Assembly (NCBI GenBank): GCA_022510625.1
Contig: JAFLTD010000012.1
Location: 1 to 45,378, forward strand
Direction: 5' to 3'
Source of the DNA: Lachnospiraceae bacterium
GTDB lineage: Bacteria > Bacillota > Clostridia > Lachnospirales > Lachnospiraceae
DNA: 45,378 nt
Shown: positions 42,897-45,378 of the stretch, piece after piece
Layout of the letters: each line of letters starts with the position of its first letter
Numbering within the stretch: the stretch's first letter is position 1
Notes under the pieces: generated by a model
Told to the model about the DNA's origin: nothing
Database searches by the model: none
Seen by the model: the letters and a program-made list of their open reading frames with translations, nothing else
Position numbers and translations under genes: made by a program

Positions 42897-43598
42897 TTAG
42901 TATATCTTAAAATCTTTATTTCTGTGAAGCAGGACTTCGTATGCAGCCTTCTGTTCCGCTGCCTTCTTGGAGTGCCCGGTTCCCTTACCGACCTTGACAT
43001 CGTTGATGATTGCTTCTACCACGAATGTCTTATCATGCTCGGGTCCCTCCTCGCTCACTATCTCATAGCGAAGCGTTCCGCCATTCTCCCGCTGCACTTC
43101 CTCCTGCAAGATAGTCTTCGCATCGTAAAAGAGCTGCTTATGTTCCAAATCCGAAAGAACGAATCGATGAATGAATGCCTTGGCTTCATCTATACCACTG
43201 TCCAAGTAGATTGCCCCGATGACAGCTTCCATGACATCTGATATGATAGAATCTCTGTCTCTCCCTCCGGTAGCTTCTTCGCCTTTGCCCAGGAAAATAT
43301 ACTGTTCCAATCCGATGTCTCTGGCGCTGAATGCCAGCGCGGGTTCACAGACGATCGATGATCTGTACTTCGTCATATTACCCTCCGACATATCGCAATG
43401 CTCTCTGTAAATATAGTCGCTGCTGACCAGTTCCAATACCGCGTCGCCCAGAAACTCCAACCGCTCATAATCCTGTGTTTTATTGATTTTCTGCTCGTTG
43501 GCACAGGAGCTGTGTGTCAATGCCTGTCTTAACAGACGCTTATCTTGAAAGGAGTATTCTATCTTCTGTTCCAGCTGTATGATCCAATCTTTCGACAT
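42897..43598 (-). CDS. rnc: Ribonuclease III
   Basis: 233 residues from ATG 43598, preferred because GGAGG lies six bases ahead. The frame opens 5 codons earlier at 43613. Catalytic domain with signature YERLEFLGDAVLEL and a second acidic site DVMEAVIGAIYLD, then a double-stranded RNA binding domain (~160-230, ending GTGHSKKAAEQKAA). It processes rRNA precursors and other duplex RNA. A terminator-like hairpin stands 17 bp before the start. Confidence 0.97.
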   Translation of the reverse strand: MSKDWIIQLEQKIEYSFQDKRLLRQALTHSSCANEQKINKTQDYERLEFLGDAVLELVSSDYIYREHCDMSEGNMTKYRSSIVCEPALAFSARDIGLEQYIFLGKGEEATGGRDRDSIISDVMEAVIGAIYLDSGIDEAKAFIHRFVLSDLEHKQLFYDAKTILQEEVQRENGGTLRYEIVSEEGPEHDKTFVVEAIINDVKVGKGTGHSKKAAEQKAAYEVLLHRNKDFKIY

Positions 43599-43614
43599 GA
43601 AAATCCTCCGCATA

Positions 43615-43643
43615 GAAAAAGAGCTGGCCCCGCAGCCAACTCT
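43615..43643 (-). terminator. Terminator or leader hairpin between acpP and rnc
   Basis: On the minus strand arms AGAGTTGGC and GCCAGCTCT (one G-T pair) followed by TTTTTC, 17 bp before the rnc start. It looks like a Rho-independent terminator of acpP but may also act as a leader hairpin for rnc. Confidence 0.7.
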
Positions 43644-43725
43644 GCAAGAATATGAGTATACCTATCGGTAAACTCTAACAATTCTTGTTGGCATACAACG
43701 CAGACTGCTTAAATCCGCGTTTTGT

Positions 43726-43956
43726 TTACGACATAGAATTTTTGATCAGGGCAACCGCTTCGCCTACTGTTGCAATATGCTCCACTTTATCGGACGGGAT
43801 TTCTATTTCAAAGGCTTCTTCGATTCCCATTATAATCTGGAATACATCCAGGGAATCAGCCCCCAGATCTTCCGTAAAAGTAGTTTCTAATGTGATCTCA
43901 TTGGGATCTACATTCAGCACGTCCGCTATCACTTCTTTTAACTTATTAAGCTCCAT
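43726..43956 (-). CDS. acpP: Acyl carrier protein
   Basis: 76 residues, acidic four-helix protein. The Ser in LGADSLDVFQ takes the 4'-phosphopantetheine arm. It carries growing acyl chains in fatty acid synthesis and follows plsX by 33 bp, as usual in Firmicutes. Confidence 0.97.
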   Translation of the reverse strand: MELNKLKEVIADVLNVDPNEITLETTFTEDLGADSLDVFQIIMGIEEAFEIEIPSDKVEHIATVGEAVALIKNSMS

Positions 43957-43989
43957 GTTGACAGTTACCCCTTTCTTCTTCTCTGCCGC

Positions 43990-45021
43990 CTACTTATCCG
44001 ACTCGGATTCTACCTCATCTGTCAGAAGCATCTGCTTAATCTTTTCATTAATCTTCTGCTCCGTAAAGGTGATACACTGTAATATGGAATTTTTGATTTC
44101 CACAGACTTAGAGCTTCCGTGGGTCTTGACTACCAATCCTTTTAACCCAAGTAAAGGCGCACCGCCGTACTGCTCTAAATCAAATGCCTTTAAGGTCTGT
44201 TTCAGAGCCGGTTTCACGAGAAGCGCACCAATCTTGCTTCGAAGGCTCGTCATCATGCCCTCTTTCACTTTCTTGATCAGCGTGCTGCCCACGCCTTCAT
44301 ACGTCTTTAAAACCACATTGCCGACAAATGCTTCACATACAACCACATCCGCTGCACCGGCCGGAATATCTCTCGCCTCTACACTGCCGATAAAATTGAT
44401 ATCGGGACAGTTCTTTAACAGAGGAAACGTCTCCTTGACGAGCGCGTTTCCTTTTTCCTCCTCCGCGCCGATATTCACAATGCCTACTTTCGGATTCTTA
44501 ACACCCATGACATGCTCCATGTATACGGAACCCATTTTAGCAAACTGCACCAGATGAGAAGGTCTGGCATCTACATTTGCCCCACAATCAATGAGCAGTG
44601 AACATCCGTTTTCCGTGGGAATAAGCGGCGCAAGGGGCGGTCTCTCCACTCCTTTGATACGTCCGACAATAACTTGTCCTCCGACCAGCGTTGCCCCCGT
44701 ACTGCCTGCGGACACAAAGGCATCACATGTGCCTTCTTTGACCAGATTCAAAGCTTTAACAAGTGAGGAATCCTTCTTCTTTCGGATTGCCATGACAGGC
44801 GGCTCCGCTGTCTCTATGATTTCCGTAGCAGGAACAATTTCAAGCTGTTCTTTCTGATATGTATAGACGGACAGCTCTTTCTCAAGCACATCCTGAGGTC
44901 CTGTCAGATAAACTTTGACCTTACTGTTCTCGTTGATGGCTTCTACCGCGCCCTTGACGATTTCGACCGGGGCATTGTCTCCGCCCATCGCATCTACTGC
45001 CACTTTAACAAACTCACTCAT
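43990..45021 (-). CDS. plsX: Phosphate acyltransferase PlsX
   Basis: 343 residues. N-terminal VAVDAMGGDNAP is the family signature, with SAGSTGATLVGG, DCGANVDARP and VVCEAFVGNVVLKT further on. PlsX turns acyl-ACP into acyl-phosphate for PlsY, the first step of phospholipid synthesis. It starts the plsX-acpP pair behind its own promoter. Confidence 0.98.
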   Translation of the reverse strand: MSEFVKVAVDAMGGDNAPVEIVKGAVEAINENSKVKVYLTGPQDVLEKELSVYTYQKEQLEIVPATEIIETAEPPVMAIRKKKDSSLVKALNLVKEGTCDAFVSAGSTGATLVGGQVIVGRIKGVERPPLAPLIPTENGCSLLIDCGANVDARPSHLVQFAKMGSVYMEHVMGVKNPKVGIVNIGAEEEKGNALVKETFPLLKNCPDINFIGSVEARDIPAGAADVVVCEAFVGNVVLKTYEGVGSTLIKKVKEGMMTSLRSKIGALLVKPALKQTLKAFDLEQYGGAPLLGLKGLVVKTHGSSKSVEIKNSILQCITFTEQKINEKIKQMLLTDEVESESDK

Positions 45022-45068
45022 ATCGGTATCTGTATCCTTCCCAATTTATCTGATAAAATATCATATCT

Positions 45069-45097
45069 ACTATACTAAATATACCTATAAAAATCAA
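45069..45097 (-). promoter_or_regulatory. plsX promoter
   Basis: On the minus strand TTGATT (45097-45092), 17-bp spacer, TATAGT (45074-45069). No clear FapR or FabT operator is visible around it. Confidence 0.6.
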
Positions 45098-45134
45098 GTT
45101 CTAAAAGCGCAATCCCGCACTTTCTTTTGCAAAC

Positions 45135-45174
45135 AAATAAGGCTTTCCGGAAATATTCCGAAAAGCCCTTATTT
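45135..45174 (-). terminator. Terminator after rpmF
   Basis: On the minus strand arms AAATAAGGGCTTTTCGGAA and TTCCGGAAAGCCTTATTT form a long hairpin with a very small loop, followed by TTTG, directly after the rpmF stop at 45182. Confidence 0.85.
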
Positions 45175-45181
45175 ACTAAGA

Positions 45182-45361
45182 TTAATCAACTGCAATAACT
45201 TCCTTTTTGTTGTATGTTCCGCACTTCTTACATACTCTGTGAGGCACCATTAAAGCACCGCACTTACTGCACTTAACCAACGTAGGAGCAGTCATCTTCC
45301 AGTTTGCTCTTCTCTTATCTCTCCTACCTTTAGAAGATTTGTTCTTAGGACAAATAGACAT
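45182..45361 (-). CDS. rpmF: Ribosomal protein L32
   Basis: 59 residues. ATG 45361 has AAGGAGG seven to eight bases ahead. N-terminus MSICPKNKSSKGRRDKRRAN, then CSKCG and CKKCG, the zinc-binding pairs of the C+ form of L32. Component of the large ribosomal subunit. Upstream of plsX as in most bacteria. Confidence 0.97.
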   Translation of the reverse strand: MSICPKNKSSKGRRDKRRANWKMTAPTLVKCSKCGALMVPHRVCKKCGTYNKKEVIAVD

Positions 45362-45378
45362 CTTTACACCTCCTTATT

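Noticed and set aside
45022-45181. FapR or FabT operator before plsX
   Set aside because: No TTAGTACC-type or TTTGA-TCAAA-type palindrome could be found around the promoter.

Overview
The window comes from a low-to-mid GC Firmicute, most likely a Clostridia/Lachnospiraceae gut-type bacterium. Three things point there: the rpmF-plsX-acpP-rnc-smc-ftsY housekeeping order, an AgrD-type peptide with a C-S-G-I-W-H-Q-P core, and abundant LytTR regulators, a BspA-like LRR protein and a dockerin. Nearly all genes lie on the minus strand. There are no tRNA or rRNA genes, no CRISPR array, and no capsid, terminase, integrase or transposase.

Region A (1-15.3 kb, minus) is the structural operon of a phage-tail-like contractile injection system (CIS). 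In transcription order it encodes a membrane VWA protein with an FHA-like tail, a large sheath-like protein, two paralogous tube-like proteins, a J-domain protein, an Imm11-like adaptor, a PAAR-like protein fused to a SleB-like wall hydrolase, a large lipoprotein, two FHA proteins, two membrane PP2C-family proteins and two unidentified cluster proteins. The last of these runs off the left edge.

Region B (15.4-24.8 kb, minus) is the spike and effector module. It holds a DcrB/DUF1795-like protein, a plain VgrG, an unknown protein, an Imm11-like adaptor, a PAAR-like DUF4280 tip, a WCWA cysteine-protease-like protein, and a second VgrG whose C-terminus is a colicin E5-type anticodon nuclease. Behind it is a graveyard of displaced modules: a candidate immunity gene, a severed toxin tail, another immunity-like gene, a broken copy of the VgrG linker, and a DUF3990 (ART-like) toxin-like gene with a small partner.

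Region C (24.8-29.9 kb) is a quorum-sensing locus: agrB, a 44-aa agrD, two LytTR response regulators and a GHKL sensor kinase. It also contains a probable small RNA and a plus-strand protein with two dockerins and a LecB-like lectin domain. A tandem 13-bp motif with an exact 20-bp period lies just upstream of the promoters of agrB, of the regulator-kinase operon and, 11 kb away, of the CIS structural operon. This makes direct quorum-sensing control of the CIS a concrete hypothesis. The spike operon follows agrBD-lytTR with a 48-bp gap and no terminator.

Region D (29.9-37 kb, minus) has a DUF1905/papain-like fusion, a membrane GH25 lysozyme and a YitT transporter, then a kinase / BspA-like LRR / VWA / PP2C operon resembling the TerY-P triad. 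With the FHA and PP2C proteins of region A, it completes a plausible threonine-phosphorylation circuit.

Region E (37-45.4 kb, minus) is core genome: threonine ammonia-lyase, ftsY, smc, rnc, acpP, plsX and rpmF.
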